Below are positions 52,772 to 61,523 of a stretch of DNA of 64,000 nucleotides, one piece after another. Position 1 is the first letter of the stretch, and each line of letters opens with the position of its first letter. The notes under the pieces were generated by a model. That model was given only the letters and a program-made list of their open reading frames with translations. It ran no database searches and was not told where the DNA came from. Where the stretch lies: contig CAWIJO010000010.1 in assembly GCA_963836355.1 (NCBI GenBank), positions 372,001-436,000 of the forward strand, given 5' to 3'. The translations under genes and the position numbers were made by a program. The DNA comes from Palsa-506 sp963836355. GTDB lineage: Bacteria; Actinomycetota; Actinomycetes; Streptosporangiales; Streptosporangiaceae.

Positions 52772-53212
52772 GTGACAGTCCGGATTGAGGTGCTCAGCGA
52801 CGTGACCGACGAGGTGGTCGAGGCGTTCGGCCGCCTGCTGCCGCAGCTATCTGGCAGCGCCCCGCCGCTTGACCGGGCGGCGATCGCGGCGATCGCGGCG
52901 AGCCCGGCGATCACCGTGCTGCTCGCGCGGTCACCGGATGTCATCGTCGGCTCGCTGACACTGGCGATGTTCCCGCTCCCGACCGGGCTCAGGGCGTGGA
53001 TCGAGGACGTTGTGGTGGATGAGGCCGTTAGAGGGCAGGGAGTGGGCGGGGCGCTGACGGCGGCGGCGGTGCAGCACGCGGTTGCGGCGGGCGCCAGGAC
53101 AGTGGACCTTACCTCGCGGCCGTCCCGGGCGGCCGCGGGGCGGCTCTATGAAAGAGCCGGCTTCAACTTGCGTGATTCCCGGGTGTACCGCTACGTGCCC
53201 GGCGCGGGCTGA
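52772..53212 (+). CDS. GNAT family N-acetyltransferase
   Basis: This is a 146-aa acetyltransferase. The core is WIEDVVVDEAVRGQGVGGAL followed by TAAAVQHAVAAGARTVDLTS, then RPSRAAAGRLYERAGFN, which are motifs A and B of the GNAT fold with the acetyl-CoA pyrophosphate loop RGQGVGG. The substrate is unknown. The GTG start at 52772 follows TAGTCT by 6 nt. It is separated from azlD by 37 nt and probably has its own promoter. Confidence 0.9.
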   Translation: MTVRIEVLSDVTDEVVEAFGRLLPQLSGSAPPLDRAAIAAIAASPAITVLLARSPDVIVGSLTLAMFPLPTGLRAWIEDVVVDEAVRGQGVGGALTAAAVQHAVAAGARTVDLTSRPSRAAAGRLYERAGFNLRDSRVYRYVPGAG

Positions 53213-53229
53213 GGTGGCGCAGCCGCCCG

Positions 53230-53920
53230 GGAACCGGCCAGCGGGGCGGCCGGGGCGGAACGGCGGCGGCGCTGCGCCGGCCACGCGGCCGGTCCGGCGG
53301 GGGCGTCACGAACACCGAGTTGTTCTTCGACCTGGTGTACGTGTTCGCCATCACGCAGCTGGCCCGCCTGCTGCTCGCGCAGCTGGACTGGCGCCGCCTT
53401 CCGCGGCGAGCCAGGGCTGCGCCGCAACTTCCAGCGGATTACCGCATGGTCAGCAGCCAGCGGGGTGCGCTGGCTGGCCGGCGGCCTGGCTGCCGGAACG
53501 GCACGGGCCTCGATCTGGCCCTGCGCGGTCGTGTTCGAGTACAGCGCGCCAGCCGCCGGCTTCTACACCCCCGGCCTCGGCCGGTCGCTGACCAGGGACT
53601 GGACGATCGAGGGCGGCCACCTCGCCGAGCGCTGCCAGCTATTCATCATGATCGCGCTCGGCGAGTCGATCGTGGACACGGGCGTCGCCGCCAGCCGCCC
53701 GCAGCTGACGTTCAGCCCGGCCGTCATCTCGGCGCTCGTGCTCGCGTTCTTGTCCAGCGTGGCCCTCTGGTGGGTGTACTTCGACCGGAGCGCCTCGGCA
53801 AGCAGCCGGCCGGGACGGTGGTCACGCCGCTGGCGCTGCTCATGGCCGCTGGCGCTGCTCGTCGCGGCGGTGGCTGGGTCGGACGTCATCCTGGCCCCGG
53901 CCGCGGCCCGGGCCAGTTAG
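53230..53920 (+). pseudogene. Low-temperature-requirement A (LtrA)-like membrane protein, internally deleted
   Basis: The front reads GGGVTNTELFFDLVYVFAIT then QLARLLLAQLDW, the LtrA N-terminus. At about 53395 it jumps frame to AFRGEPGLRRNFQRITAWSA, then FYTPGLGRSLTRDWTIEGGH and LFIMIALGESIVDTGV, ending WWVYFDRSASASS, which are later LtrA segments. Roughly 90-100 residues of membrane helices are missing. After about 53800 the tail is scrambled over two more frames before a stop at 53920. At least two deletions are needed, so this is a true pseudogene and not a single read error. Confidence 0.85.
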
Positions 53921-53936
53921 CGCGGGCCGGCCAGCG

Positions 53937-55148
53937 CTAGCTGGCCAGCCCGGCGACCGCCGCGAGCAGCCGGTCCACGTCCTCGCGGTCGTTGTAATGC
54001 ACGAGGCCGGCCCGGACCGCGCTGCCGGTATCGCGGATGCCGAGCGCGCCGGTGAGTTCCCACGCGTAGTTGTCGCCGTCCCATACGTTGATCCTGCTGG
54101 CGGCCAGCTGCTCGGCTACCTGGCGCGGCGTCCGGCCCGCCACGTTGAAGTAGGCGGTGGCCGTGCGGCTGCGGGCTTGGCCGTAGGTCGTGACATGCGG
54201 CATGGCCGCCAGGCCGCCGAGCAGTACGCCGGCTAGCTGCGCTTCGTGCTCCTGCGCGGCGGTCATCGCGGCAAGCAGCCGTTCCCGCCGGGTCCCGGCG
54301 GCGGCATCGCCCAGTCCGGCAAGGTGGTCAACGGCGGCGGTGACGCCCGCAAGGTCGGCGTACGGCGGGGTGCCCTGCTCGAACCGCTCGGGCACCGTGT
54401 CCGGCGCCGGAACCAGCTTGTCCGGGCGGATCGACTCAAGCAGGGCCGGATCGGCGACCACAGCGCCGACATGCGGCCCGGACCATTTGTAGGCACTGGT
54501 GGCGTAGAAGTCCGCGCCGAGCGCCCGCACGTCCGTCGGCCCGTGCGGGGTCGCGTGCACCCCGTCGACATAGCTGAGCGCGCCGGCCGCGCGGGCGATC
54601 GCGGTGATGGCCGCCACGTCCGGCCGGGTGCCGAGGACATTGCTTGCGGCCGTGACGGCGACCAGCCGGGTACGGCCGGAGATCAGCGTGGCGAACTGGC
54701 CGGCCGGCAGCTCGCCGGCGGGCAGCTCGACCTCGGCCCACCGGACGGTCGCCCCCGCCCTGGCCGCCGCGAGAACCCATGGCCGCACATTGGCGTCGTG
54801 GTCAAGCCGGGTCACGACAATCTCGTCACCCGGGCCCCAGCCTGCGGCTAGGGCATTCGCGATGCGGAAGGTAAGGGTCGTCATGTTCGGCCCGAGTATT
54901 ACCCCGGCCGCCACGCCGCCGGTCAGGTCGGCCACTGCCGCGCGGCACTCCGCGGTGATCTCATCGGCGCGGCTGCTGGCCGGGAACGCGCCGCCGGAAT
55001 TGCCGAGGCCGGCGGTGTACGCCCCGCTGATTGCATCGATGACAGCGGCCGGCAGCTGGGTGCCGGCCGCACCGTCCAGGTAGGCATAGCCGTCGGCGAG
55101 GGCCGGGTAGCCGGCTCGCACCTTACTGACATCAAAGGCCATGCTCAT
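53937..55148 (-). CDS. Cysteine desulfurase-like class V aminotransferase-fold protein
   Basis: This is a 403-aa PLP enzyme. Start of fold: VRAGYPALADGYAYLDGAAG. Cofactor region: VTRLDHDANVRPWVLAAARA and LVAVTAASNVLGTRPDV; VDGVHATPHGP contains the Asp pairing with the PLP nitrogen. The Schiff-base Lys is in FYATSAYKWSGPHVG. The active-site Cys loop of true NifS/SufS desulfurases is not obvious, so it belongs to the desulfurase-like group and its substrate is unknown. ATG 55148 is chosen; ATG 55142 is also possible. It starts 7 nt after the stop of the upstream gene, forming an operon with the maleylpyruvate-isomerase-fold gene. Confidence 0.9.
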   Translation of the reverse strand: MSMAFDVSKVRAGYPALADGYAYLDGAAGTQLPAAVIDAISGAYTAGLGNSGGAFPASSRADEITAECRAAVADLTGGVAAGVILGPNMTTLTFRIANALAAGWGPGDEIVVTRLDHDANVRPWVLAAARAGATVRWAEVELPAGELPAGQFATLISGRTRLVAVTAASNVLGTRPDVAAITAIARAAGALSYVDGVHATPHGPTDVRALGADFYATSAYKWSGPHVGAVVADPALLESIRPDKLVPAPDTVPERFEQGTPPYADLAGVTAAVDHLAGLGDAAAGTRRERLLAAMTAAQEHEAQLAGVLLGGLAAMPHVTTYGQARSRTATAYFNVAGRTPRQVAEQLAASRINVWDGDNYAWELTGALGIRDTGSAVRAGLVHYNDREDVDRLLAAVAGLAS

Positions 55149-55155
55149 GGGGACA

Positions 55156-55845
55156 TCATGGCACCCGGACTGACGCGCTCCAGTCCGGCGGCCTGCCAGA
55201 TGCGCCGAGCAGGGCATGCCACCGGTCGCCGCGGCCGCCACCGGGCCCGGCGGCCGGCCGCACCGGGAGCTGCGGCATCCCGGCCTGCCAGCCGGCCAGC
55301 ACAATCTCCGGGGCGGCCGGGCGGTAGTCCTTGCCCAGCGCCCGGGCCAGATCCCAGGCATGCAGATGCCACTCGGCGCAGGCGGCGCCCGCCATTCCCG
55401 CCACGGTCACCACGGTGTCCCGGTACCGGTGGTGCGGCAGGTCCCAGACCGGCCAGAGCCTGCGCGCGTAAGCCCGCGCCGAGTCGGCGAACGCGGCGAT
55501 GTGCTCAGCACCGCCGACGTCCGGCAGGGCCGCGAGCTCGGCTGCGTTCTGCCTGGCCAGCTTCCGTGCCAGGGTGTCCGGGTGAGCGCCGGTGGCCAGC
55601 AGCCGCGCCAGCCGGCTGACCGGCGCGTCGTCAAGGTACTCGTGATAGTCGTCGGCGACGCAGCGCAGGTGCCCGGCCAGATCGGCCGCCCGCCAGTCGG
55701 CGCAGGGCGTCGGATTGCCCCAGGTTTCCGCGCTGAACTGCGCGGCAAGCTCGCAGACGATGATGACCGCGTCGTAGTAGGCAGCTAACACCGGGACAGG
55801 CGACCACCGGGTCATGGGCCGCTCCCAGGAATCGGTGCGTTCCAT
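55156..55845 (-). CDS. Maleylpyruvate-isomerase/mycothiol-transferase-fold protein (TIGR03083 type)
   Basis: This is a 229-aa DinB-like four-helix protein. The N-terminal hallmark is SAETWGNPTPCADWRAADLA followed by GHL, and the later metal-site segment is GAACAEWHLHAWDLARALGK. Together they supply the His/Glu/His zinc ligands of mycothiol-dependent maleylpyruvate isomerases and related mycothiol S-transferases. The substrate is unknown. A strong ribosome site (GGGGAGGGG) precedes ATG 55845; a second ATG 30 nt later is possible. It lies just upstream of the desulfurase-like gene and is divergent from the ABC exporter. Confidence 0.88.
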   Translation of the reverse strand: MERTDSWERPMTRWSPVPVLAAYYDAVIIVCELAAQFSAETWGNPTPCADWRAADLAGHLRCVADDYHEYLDDAPVSRLARLLATGAHPDTLARKLARQNAAELAALPDVGGAEHIAAFADSARAYARRLWPVWDLPHHRYRDTVVTVAGMAGAACAEWHLHAWDLARALGKDYRPAAPEIVLAGWQAGMPQLPVRPAAGPGGGRGDRWHALLGASGRPPDWSASVRVP

Positions 55846-56044
55846 GGGTCCCCTCCCCTGCCGGCGACCGGCGCCGTCCCCGCGAGCCCCCCGGATATGC
55901 CAGGGTGCCAGAGTTGCCGGCCTCCCGCCACCCTGCGGCCTATCTGGCCAATCGGCACAGACCGGCCCGGACGCCCGGGTAGCCCGGTATGGTGCGGATG
56001 TCGCGCTGAGCGAAAACCAGGTGACAGCCCGGCGTCCCGCTGGC

Positions 56045-56050
56045 TAGCCT
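56045..56050 (+). promoter_or_regulatory. -10 hexamer of a probable leaderless promoter (ABC exporter)
   Basis: TAGCCT, 7 nt before ATG 56058. Confidence 0.45.
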
Positions 56051-56057
56051 GCGGGAA

Positions 56058-57960
56058 ATGCCCTCTTCGCCTGCCGGCCAGCTTTCGCATGCCCCGGGCG
56101 GCCAGACGCCGTTCGAGGCGCTATGGCGTACCCGCGAGTATCTCCGGCCCTACCGCTGGCAGCTCGCCGCGATGCTCGCGCTGGCGTTCGGCGCAGTCGC
56201 CACCGAGATCGTGATCCCGCTGCTCACCAAGGCGGTGATCGACGGGCCGATCGCGCACGGCGAGCGAGCCCTGCTGATCCCGCTCGGCATCGGCGCGATC
56301 GCGCTCGGCTCGGCCGAGGCGGCGCTGAACATGATCCGGCGATGGGTCCAGGCCAGCGCCGTGACCGGCATGGAGCTTTCCATGCGGGACGACATCTACG
56401 CGCATCTGCAGCACCTGGACGCCGGCTTCCACGGTTCCTGGCAATCCGGCCAGCTGCTGTCCCGTGCCACCACGGACCTGTCGGCGATCCGCCGGTTCGC
56501 CGGCTTCGGGACGATCTTCTTCATCACCAACGTGGTCACCTTCCTGACCGTCACCGGCCTGCTGATCAGCTTGAACTGGTGGCTCGGCCTGGTGACCGGC
56601 GGCGTGTTCCTGCCGGTGACCGTGGCCTGCTTCCGGTTCGAACGTCGCTATCGCGTGCTCTCCCGCCGCGCTCAGGACCAGCAGGGCGACCTGGCCACCT
56701 ACGTCGAGGAAGCCGCCGCCGGGATCCGGGTGCTGAAGGCGCTCGGCCGCCGGGACGAGGCGGCCGGGCGGCACGGCGCCCAGGCGGGCCGCGTCTACCG
56801 GACGCAGCTGGAGATGGCCAGGCTCCGCGGCACCTTCTGGGCCGGCCTGGACCTGATACCGAACGTGATGATCGGCCTGGTCCTGCTGCTCGGCACGTTC
56901 GCCGCCAGCCAGCATGAGCTGAGCCTCGGTGGCCTGGTGGCGTTCATCACGCTGACCCTGCAGCTGGTCTGGCCAATCGAGGCGATGGGCTACATCCTGG
57001 CCTCCGGCCAGGAGGCCGCCACAGCCGCGCAGCGGATCTGACGAGATCCTGGACACGGAGCCTGCCATCACCGATCCCGGGCCGGCCGTCGGCCCGTCCC
57101 GGCGCGGCCTCCCGCGCCAGCGGGCCGCGGCACACCGCGGGGCCGGCACCGCGCCCGCTGCCGAGCCTGGCCGGCTGGTCTTCAACCACGTGGCCTTCCG
57201 CTACCCGGGTGCGCGGCGGCCGGTGCTCCGTGACATCAGCCTGCAGCTGGCGCCTGGCGAGACGGTGGCCCTGGTGGGCGCCACCGGGTCCGGCAAGACG
57301 ACGATGCTGCAGCTAATTCCGCGGCTGGCCGACGTGACCGGAGGCTCGGTCCGGCTGGACGGCGCTGACATCCGCGATTTGCCGCTGCCGCTGCTGCGCT
57401 CCCGGGTCGGCTGTGCCTTCGAGGAGCCGACGCTGTTCTCGGCCAGCGTCCGGGAGAACGTCGCCTTCGGCACGGCGGAGGCAGGCGAGGCCGACGTGGA
57501 GGCGGCCATCGCCGCCGCCCAGGCAGGCTTCGTGCACGATCTGCCATGGGGGCTGGACACCAGGATCGGCGAGCAGGGCATGTCGCTGTCCGGCGGCCAG
57601 CGACAGCGCGTCGCGCTGGCCCGCGCGATCTTGGCCAAGCCGTCGGTGCTGGTGCTTGACGACCCGCTATCCGCGCTCGACGTGCACACCGAGGCAAAGG
57701 TCACTGAGGCGCTGAGCCGGGTACTTGCCGCGTCGACCGCCCTGGTGGTCGCGCACCGGCCGTCAACCGTACTGCTCGCCGACCGGGTAGCGCTGCTCGA
57801 CGGCGGAGTGATCAATGCGGTCGGCACGCACCGGGATCTGCTGGCGGGCAACCCGCGGTACCGGAGCCTGATGAGCGCGGCGCCGCCGGCCGGCCAGGAT
57901 GCCGCAGGCGCGGATTCCAGCAGCACGGCCGGCCAGGACCTGACCGGAGCGAGCCGGTGA
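56058..57960 (+). pseudogene. ABC exporter half A (membrane plus ATPase), frameshifted
   Basis: The first frame (56058-57041) encodes six membrane helices (MPSSPAGQLSHAP to GQEAATAAQRI) and stops at TGA. Dropping one T at about 57038 gives QRIDEILDTEPAITDPG and joins it to the ATPase up to 57960: FRYPGARRPVLRDISLQLA, Walker A VGATGSGKTT, signature LSGGQRQRVALARA, Walker B VLVLDDPLSALD and H-loop VVAHRPSTV. The catalytic Glu after Walker B is Asp (LDDP), which marks the degenerate site of a heterodimeric exporter. Total length is one base more than a multiple of three. Its end overlaps half B by 4 nt. The extra T may be an assembly error, because the intact partner suggests a working pair. Confidence 0.88.
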
Positions 57961-59792
57961 GCCCGCCAGCCGACGCGGCCTGGCGCGGCATCGCGGCCGA
58001 GGACGCGGACGACGTCAGCGCGAGCCTGTCGGCGATGCTGCGCCGCCGGGGCAGGCGGCTGCTGCAGGAAATGCTAAGGCCGCACCGGGCCAGGGTGGCC
58101 GCCATCCTGGCGCTGATCCTCGCCGCGAACCTGGGCGCGCTGGCCGGGCCGTGGCTGGTGGGGATCGGCGTCGACCGGGTACCGCAGCTCACCCGCTCGG
58201 GTGACCTGGCGCCCATGCTGGCGATCATCGCGGCCTTCGCCGTCGCGGTGCTGACCCAGGCGATCGCCACCCGCGCATTCATCGCCGCCATGGGCCGCCT
58301 AGGCGGGACCGTGGTACTCGAGCTCCGCCGGCGGCTCTTCGCCCATTTCCAGCGGCTGCCGGTCGCCTTCCACGAGCGCTACACCTCGGGCCGTGTCATC
58401 TCCCGCCAGGTCTCCGATATCGACTCCATTTCCGATCTCTTCGACGAAGGGCTGGACTCGCTGGTCTTCGCGGTCTTCTCACTGCTCCTGGTCGGTGCCG
58501 GGATGCTGCTGCTCGACTGGCAACTAGCCCTGGTCGTGCTGACCGGGTTCGGCCCGCTGATCTGGCTGACCCGCTGGTTCCGGCGCGAGTCCGCGATAGC
58601 GTACCGGCGTACCAGGGACACGATCGCCCGCGTCATCGTGCAGTTCGTGGAAACCTTCGGCGGCATCCAGGCGGTGCAGGCGTTCCGCAGGGAAAAGCGG
58701 AATGAGGAGATCTTCGGCCAGCTCAACCAGGACTACGCGGCGGCCAGCCTGCGTTCCTCGCGGTTGGTAGCCGTCTACTCGCCGGGAATCACGCTGGTCG
58801 GCAACCTGGCCGTCGGCGCGGTCCTGCTCTATGGCGGGCTGCGGGTCATCGACGGCGGCATGCAAGTCGGCGTGCTCGTCACCTTCCTGCTCTACCTGCA
58901 GCGCTTCTTTGACCCACTGCAGGATCTGGCGCAGTTCTACAACACCTTCCAGTCGGCCGCGGCCGCGCTGGAGAAGCTTTCCGGGGTACTCGACGAGGAG
59001 CCAGCGGTGGCCGAGCCCGCGGTGGAGGTGATCCCGCCGGAGCCGACTGGCCGCGGCAGCGGGCGCAGCGCCACGTTTGAGTCGGTCCAGTTCGGCTACC
59101 GCCGGAAGATCGTGCTGCCCGGTCTCGACCTGGCTATTCCGGCGGGCCAGACGGCAGCCCTGGTCGGGCCGACCGGTGCCGGGAAGACCACCATCGCCCG
59201 GCTGCTCGCCCGGTTCTACGACCCTTCTCGCGGCGTCATCCGGCTCGATGGCGTCGACCTGCGGCAGTTGTCCGACCGCAGCCTGCGTGCCGAAGTCATC
59301 ATGATCACTCAGGAGAATTTCCTGTTCAGCGGCACCATCGCGGAAAACATCGAGCTGGGCAAGCCGGGTGCGTCCCGGGCCGAGGTGACGGCGGCGGCAA
59401 CGGCCATCGGCGCGCACGAGTTCATCGCCGCGCTGCCGGATGGCTACGATGCGCAGGTCGGGAAGCGCGGTGGCCGGCTGTCCGCTGGCCAGCGGCAGCT
59501 CATCTCCTTCGCGCGGGCCTTCATCGCCAGCCCCGCCGTGCTAGTGCTGGACGAGGCGACCTCGCTGCTCGATATCCCCGGCGAGCGGCTGGTGCAGCAG
59601 GCGCTGCGCACCATCCTGGCCGGCCGCACGGCGCTGATCATCGCCCACCGGTTGTCGACCGTTGAGATCGCCGACCGGGTGCTGGTGATCGACGACGGCC
59701 GTATCATCGAGGACGGTCCGCCCGGCCAGCTGCTGACCCGCGGCGGCGAATATTTCGCGCTGCACGCCAGCTGGCGCCGCAGCCTGGCCTGA
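57957..59792 (+). CDS. ABC exporter half B (membrane plus ATPase)
   Basis: This is a 611-aa half-transporter. Six membrane helices lie between about residues 35 and 330 (VAAILALILAANLGALAGPW to VGVLVTFLLYLQRF). The ATPase has Walker A VGPTGAGKTTIARLL, signature LSAGQRQLISFARA, Walker B VLVLDEATSLLD and H-loop IIAHRLSTV. The Walker B Glu is present, while the signature is LSAGQ and not LSGGQ. Together with half A this gives one canonical and one degenerate ATP site, as in heterodimeric bacterial exporters of the TM287/288 or BmrCD kind. The exported compound is unknown. It starts with GTG 57957 overlapping the end of half A. Confidence 0.93.
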   Translation: MSPPADAAWRGIAAEDADDVSASLSAMLRRRGRRLLQEMLRPHRARVAAILALILAANLGALAGPWLVGIGVDRVPQLTRSGDLAPMLAIIAAFAVAVLTQAIATRAFIAAMGRLGGTVVLELRRRLFAHFQRLPVAFHERYTSGRVISRQVSDIDSISDLFDEGLDSLVFAVFSLLLVGAGMLLLDWQLALVVLTGFGPLIWLTRWFRRESAIAYRRTRDTIARVIVQFVETFGGIQAVQAFRREKRNEEIFGQLNQDYAAASLRSSRLVAVYSPGITLVGNLAVGAVLLYGGLRVIDGGMQVGVLVTFLLYLQRFFDPLQDLAQFYNTFQSAAAALEKLSGVLDEEPAVAEPAVEVIPPEPTGRGSGRSATFESVQFGYRRKIVLPGLDLAIPAGQTAALVGPTGAGKTTIARLLARFYDPSRGVIRLDGVDLRQLSDRSLRAEVIMITQENFLFSGTIAENIELGKPGASRAEVTAAATAIGAHEFIAALPDGYDAQVGKRGGRLSAGQRQLISFARAFIASPAVLVLDEATSLLDIPGERLVQQALRTILAGRTALIIAHRLSTVEIADRVLVIDDGRIIEDGPPGQLLTRGGEYFALHASWRRSLA

Positions 59793-59863
59793 CCGGGGCC
59801 AGCGGCCCGGCTGGCCGTTTGCCGGGCGCGATCGGGCGGTGAGATCATGCTCGCGGAGGTCTG

Positions 59864-60313
59864 ATGGCGGCTGATGACGTCTCTCGCTCGCCTGGCCGCC
59901 TCGGCCGCGGGCCTGGCGCGCCGCGCCCGCGCATTCGCGGCCGGCTGGCCGGGAAGCTGGCCATTGGCGCCGGGCTGGTCGTCTATTCCTGGCTGGCTGC
60001 AGGCACTGCCGCGTTCAGCATGGTCGCGCTGTTCGCGGTGCTGCTGCCTGGGACCGTCCTTGCGGTCATCTGCATCTGGCGGCCGCCGGCTCGCATCCCG
60101 CCGCCGGACCGGCTGGATGTTGCCGGATTCTCGTACTGGGCGATTTGCGTTGCCGCCCTTTTCGAATGGGAGGCATCCGCATTCAAGGACAATTCACTCC
60201 CGTGGCACCCGGCACTGACTGAACTCGTGAATCCGCTGATCGCGGCGCACCCGCTGAAGAGCGCCGCGTTCCTGCTCTGGCTGCTGGCCGGATGGGCGCT
60301 GGTGCGGCGGTGA
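59864..60313 (+). CDS. Small membrane protein of unknown function (149 aa)
   Basis: This 149-aa protein has an Arg-rich N-terminus and about four hydrophobic segments: LAIGAGLVVYSWLAAGTAAF, SMVALFAVLLPGTVLAVICI, FSYWAICVAALFEWEASAF and AAFLLWLLAGWALVRR. I do not recognise the family. GGAGG lies 5 nt before ATG 59864. It ends 7 nt before the DUF6186-like gene and is probably cotranscribed with it; both are small membrane proteins and may work together. Confidence 0.75.
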   Translation: MAADDVSRSPGRLGRGPGAPRPRIRGRLAGKLAIGAGLVVYSWLAAGTAAFSMVALFAVLLPGTVLAVICIWRPPARIPPPDRLDVAGFSYWAICVAALFEWEASAFKDNSLPWHPALTELVNPLIAAHPLKSAAFLLWLLAGWALVRR

Positions 60314-60320
60314 CCCGGCG

Positions 60321-60521
60321 ATGACAACCCGAGTTATCACGATCATCGGCTTCGCCTGCGTGATCATGGCGCTGCTCGCGCTTGACCTCATCGGCCGGCG
60401 GCCGGGCAACCGCGTCCCGACCCTGGGCGAATGGCTTGGGTACCTGATGCGCGCCCGGTCCGGCCGGGCCGCGATCCTGCTCGGCTGGCTCTGGATCGGC
60501 TGGCACTACTTCGCCAGGTAG
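60321..60521 (+). CDS. Small membrane protein, DUF6186-like (66 aa)
   Basis: This 66-aa protein has one N-terminal hydrophobic helix (VITIIGFACVIMALLALDLI), a polar stretch with RVPTLGEWLGYLMRARSGR, and a C-terminal hydrophobic tryptophan-rich end (ILLGWLWIGWHYFAR). The pattern PTLGE...GR...LLGWxWxGWHxFAR is what I recall of DUF6186. Function is unknown. A perfect 36-bp palindrome follows 7 nt after the stop. Confidence 0.7.
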   Translation: MTTRVITIIGFACVIMALLALDLIGRRPGNRVPTLGEWLGYLMRARSGRAAILLGWLWIGWHYFAR

Positions 60522-60528
60522 CCGATCA

Positions 60529-60564
60529 GGCTAGTCCGGCCGGGCTAGCCCGGCCGGACTAGCC
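60529..60564. terminator. Perfect 36-bp palindrome after the DUF6186-like gene
   Basis: The 18-nt arm GGCTAGTCCGGCCGGGCT is followed at once by its exact reverse complement, with no loop bases between. RNA from it would fold into a very stable hairpin, so a factor-independent terminator or mRNA 3'-end protector is likely. There is no U-tract. Confidence 0.7.
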
Positions 60565-60614
60565 ATGGCTGGCTGCCAGCCCTGGCCGGGAGCCGCTCGC
60601 GACCCGGTATCCGC

Positions 60615-60620
60615 TAGGCT
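60615..60620 (+). promoter_or_regulatory. -10 hexamer of a probable leaderless promoter (130-aa gene)
   Basis: TAGGCT, 7 nt before GTG 60628. Confidence 0.5.
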
Positions 60621-60627
60621 TGCCCGC

Positions 60628-61020
60628 GTGATCAGGGGCAAGAAGCAGGCCAGCGAGAAGGCCATGACGCAGTACGCCGCGGACGTCGCGCTCGCGGCAA
60701 GATTCGGTGAGTTGCTCGATGCCGCCCGGGCGGCCGAGCAGGAATTCCGGCACGCCCAGGCGACCGGCGGCGCGCTTGCCGACCAGCATGCGCTGGCCCT
60801 CGCCCTGGACGCCGCGCTGACGGCGGCGATGCGGTCCGCCTACGCCGCCGAGCGCGCCGAGATCGGCCCACGCGGCTACGACGATCGGATAGTCCGGCGC
60901 AAGGCCAAGGCCACCGGCGCGGTGCATGCCTGGACCGACGAAGCTGAGCGGTTGCTGACGCTGCGGGAGAGCCACCAGCTCACTGGCATTCCGCCCTTGC
61001 CACGCTTCCACGCCGCCTGA
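60628..61020 (+). CDS. Hypothetical helical protein (130 aa)
   Basis: This 130-aa, almost wholly helical protein has a basic start (IRGKKQASEKAMTQYAADVA), a long alanine-rich middle (RFGELLDAARAAEQEFRHAQ, then LALALDAALTAAMRSAYAAE) and a basic end (DDRIVRRKAKATGAVHAWTD). No family is recognised and there is no membrane segment. GTG 60628 is supported by TAGGCT 7 nt upstream. It stands alone between the 36-bp palindrome and the DUF5999 leader. Confidence 0.65.
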   Translation: MIRGKKQASEKAMTQYAADVALAARFGELLDAARAAEQEFRHAQATGGALADQHALALALDAALTAAMRSAYAAERAEIGPRGYDDRIVRRKAKATGAVHAWTDEAERLLTLRESHQLTGIPPLPRFHAA

Positions 61021-61280
61021 ACACGGCTGCTGACCGTGCCGGAAATCCGGTGCCCGGCCTGAACCCGGCGTGTCGCCCGGTCCGTATGAAGGATACGGGA
61101 GGAAAATGTGTCATGGCGGCTACTGACTATGGGTAGTAATTAAGTGTCAGAACGTGCATCGATAGAAGCTACAAAGGACTGGTCCTAAAACCGTCACAAT
61201 GAGCCATGCCGGTTCTGCGGCTGAGCTGGCACAGTAGAATGTGATCAAGACCACAACGAGGAATGACCAGGAGGCACGCG
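61021..61280 (+). promoter_or_regulatory. Long AT-richer leader of the DUF5999 gene
   Basis: This 260-nt region is less GC-rich than its surroundings. It contains a possible micro-ORF with a strong ribosome site (GGGAGGAAA then ATG at 61107, encoding MCHGGY), the palindrome AGGACTGGTCCT (61175-61186) and a TAGAAT -10-like hexamer at 61235-61240. A short hairpin-forming stretch lies at about 61030-61060. I see no larger gene. The elements suggest regulated expression of the downstream gene. Confidence 0.4.
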
Positions 61281-61523
61281 ATGTGCCCGCACACGCCGTC
61301 CTGCCCGGATGCGAGAGCTCCGGACCGTGAGGCGGCCCGAACGCTCATCAGTCATCCGGAGCAGGGCTGGAGCTTGCTCTGCAACGGCATCGTCGTCTTC
61401 GAGGACACTGGTGAGCTGCTCCCCGATGGGGATACCATCGCGCCGCACCGGCCAACCGACTTGATCCAGCCCGCGATCGCGCCCCGTCCGCCAGAGGGGC
61501 AGCGTAGCTCCCCGGCTGCCTAG
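61281..61523 (+). CDS. DUF5999 family protein (80 aa)
   Basis: This 80-aa protein begins MCPHTPSCPDARAPDREAAR and continues TLISHPEQGWSLLCNGIVVF then EDTGELLPDGDTIAPHRP, which is the DUF5999 pattern. Conserved Cys and His residues at the N-terminus (CPHTPSC) could bind a metal. The family is found in Streptomyces-type actinobacteria and its function is unknown. A GGAGG site lies just upstream of ATG 61281. The frame also contains an ATG at 61263, before the ribosome site. Its end overlaps the convergent hydrolase gene by 4 nt. Confidence 0.85.
   Translation: MCPHTPSCPDARAPDREAARTLISHPEQGWSLLCNGIVVFEDTGELLPDGDTIAPHRPTDLIQPAIAPRPPEGQRSSPAA

Noticed and set aside
61028..61260. A tRNA or other structured RNA gene in the DUF5999 leader
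   Set aside because: No cloverleaf with TTCGANNC-type T-arm could be found; only short inverted repeats are present.
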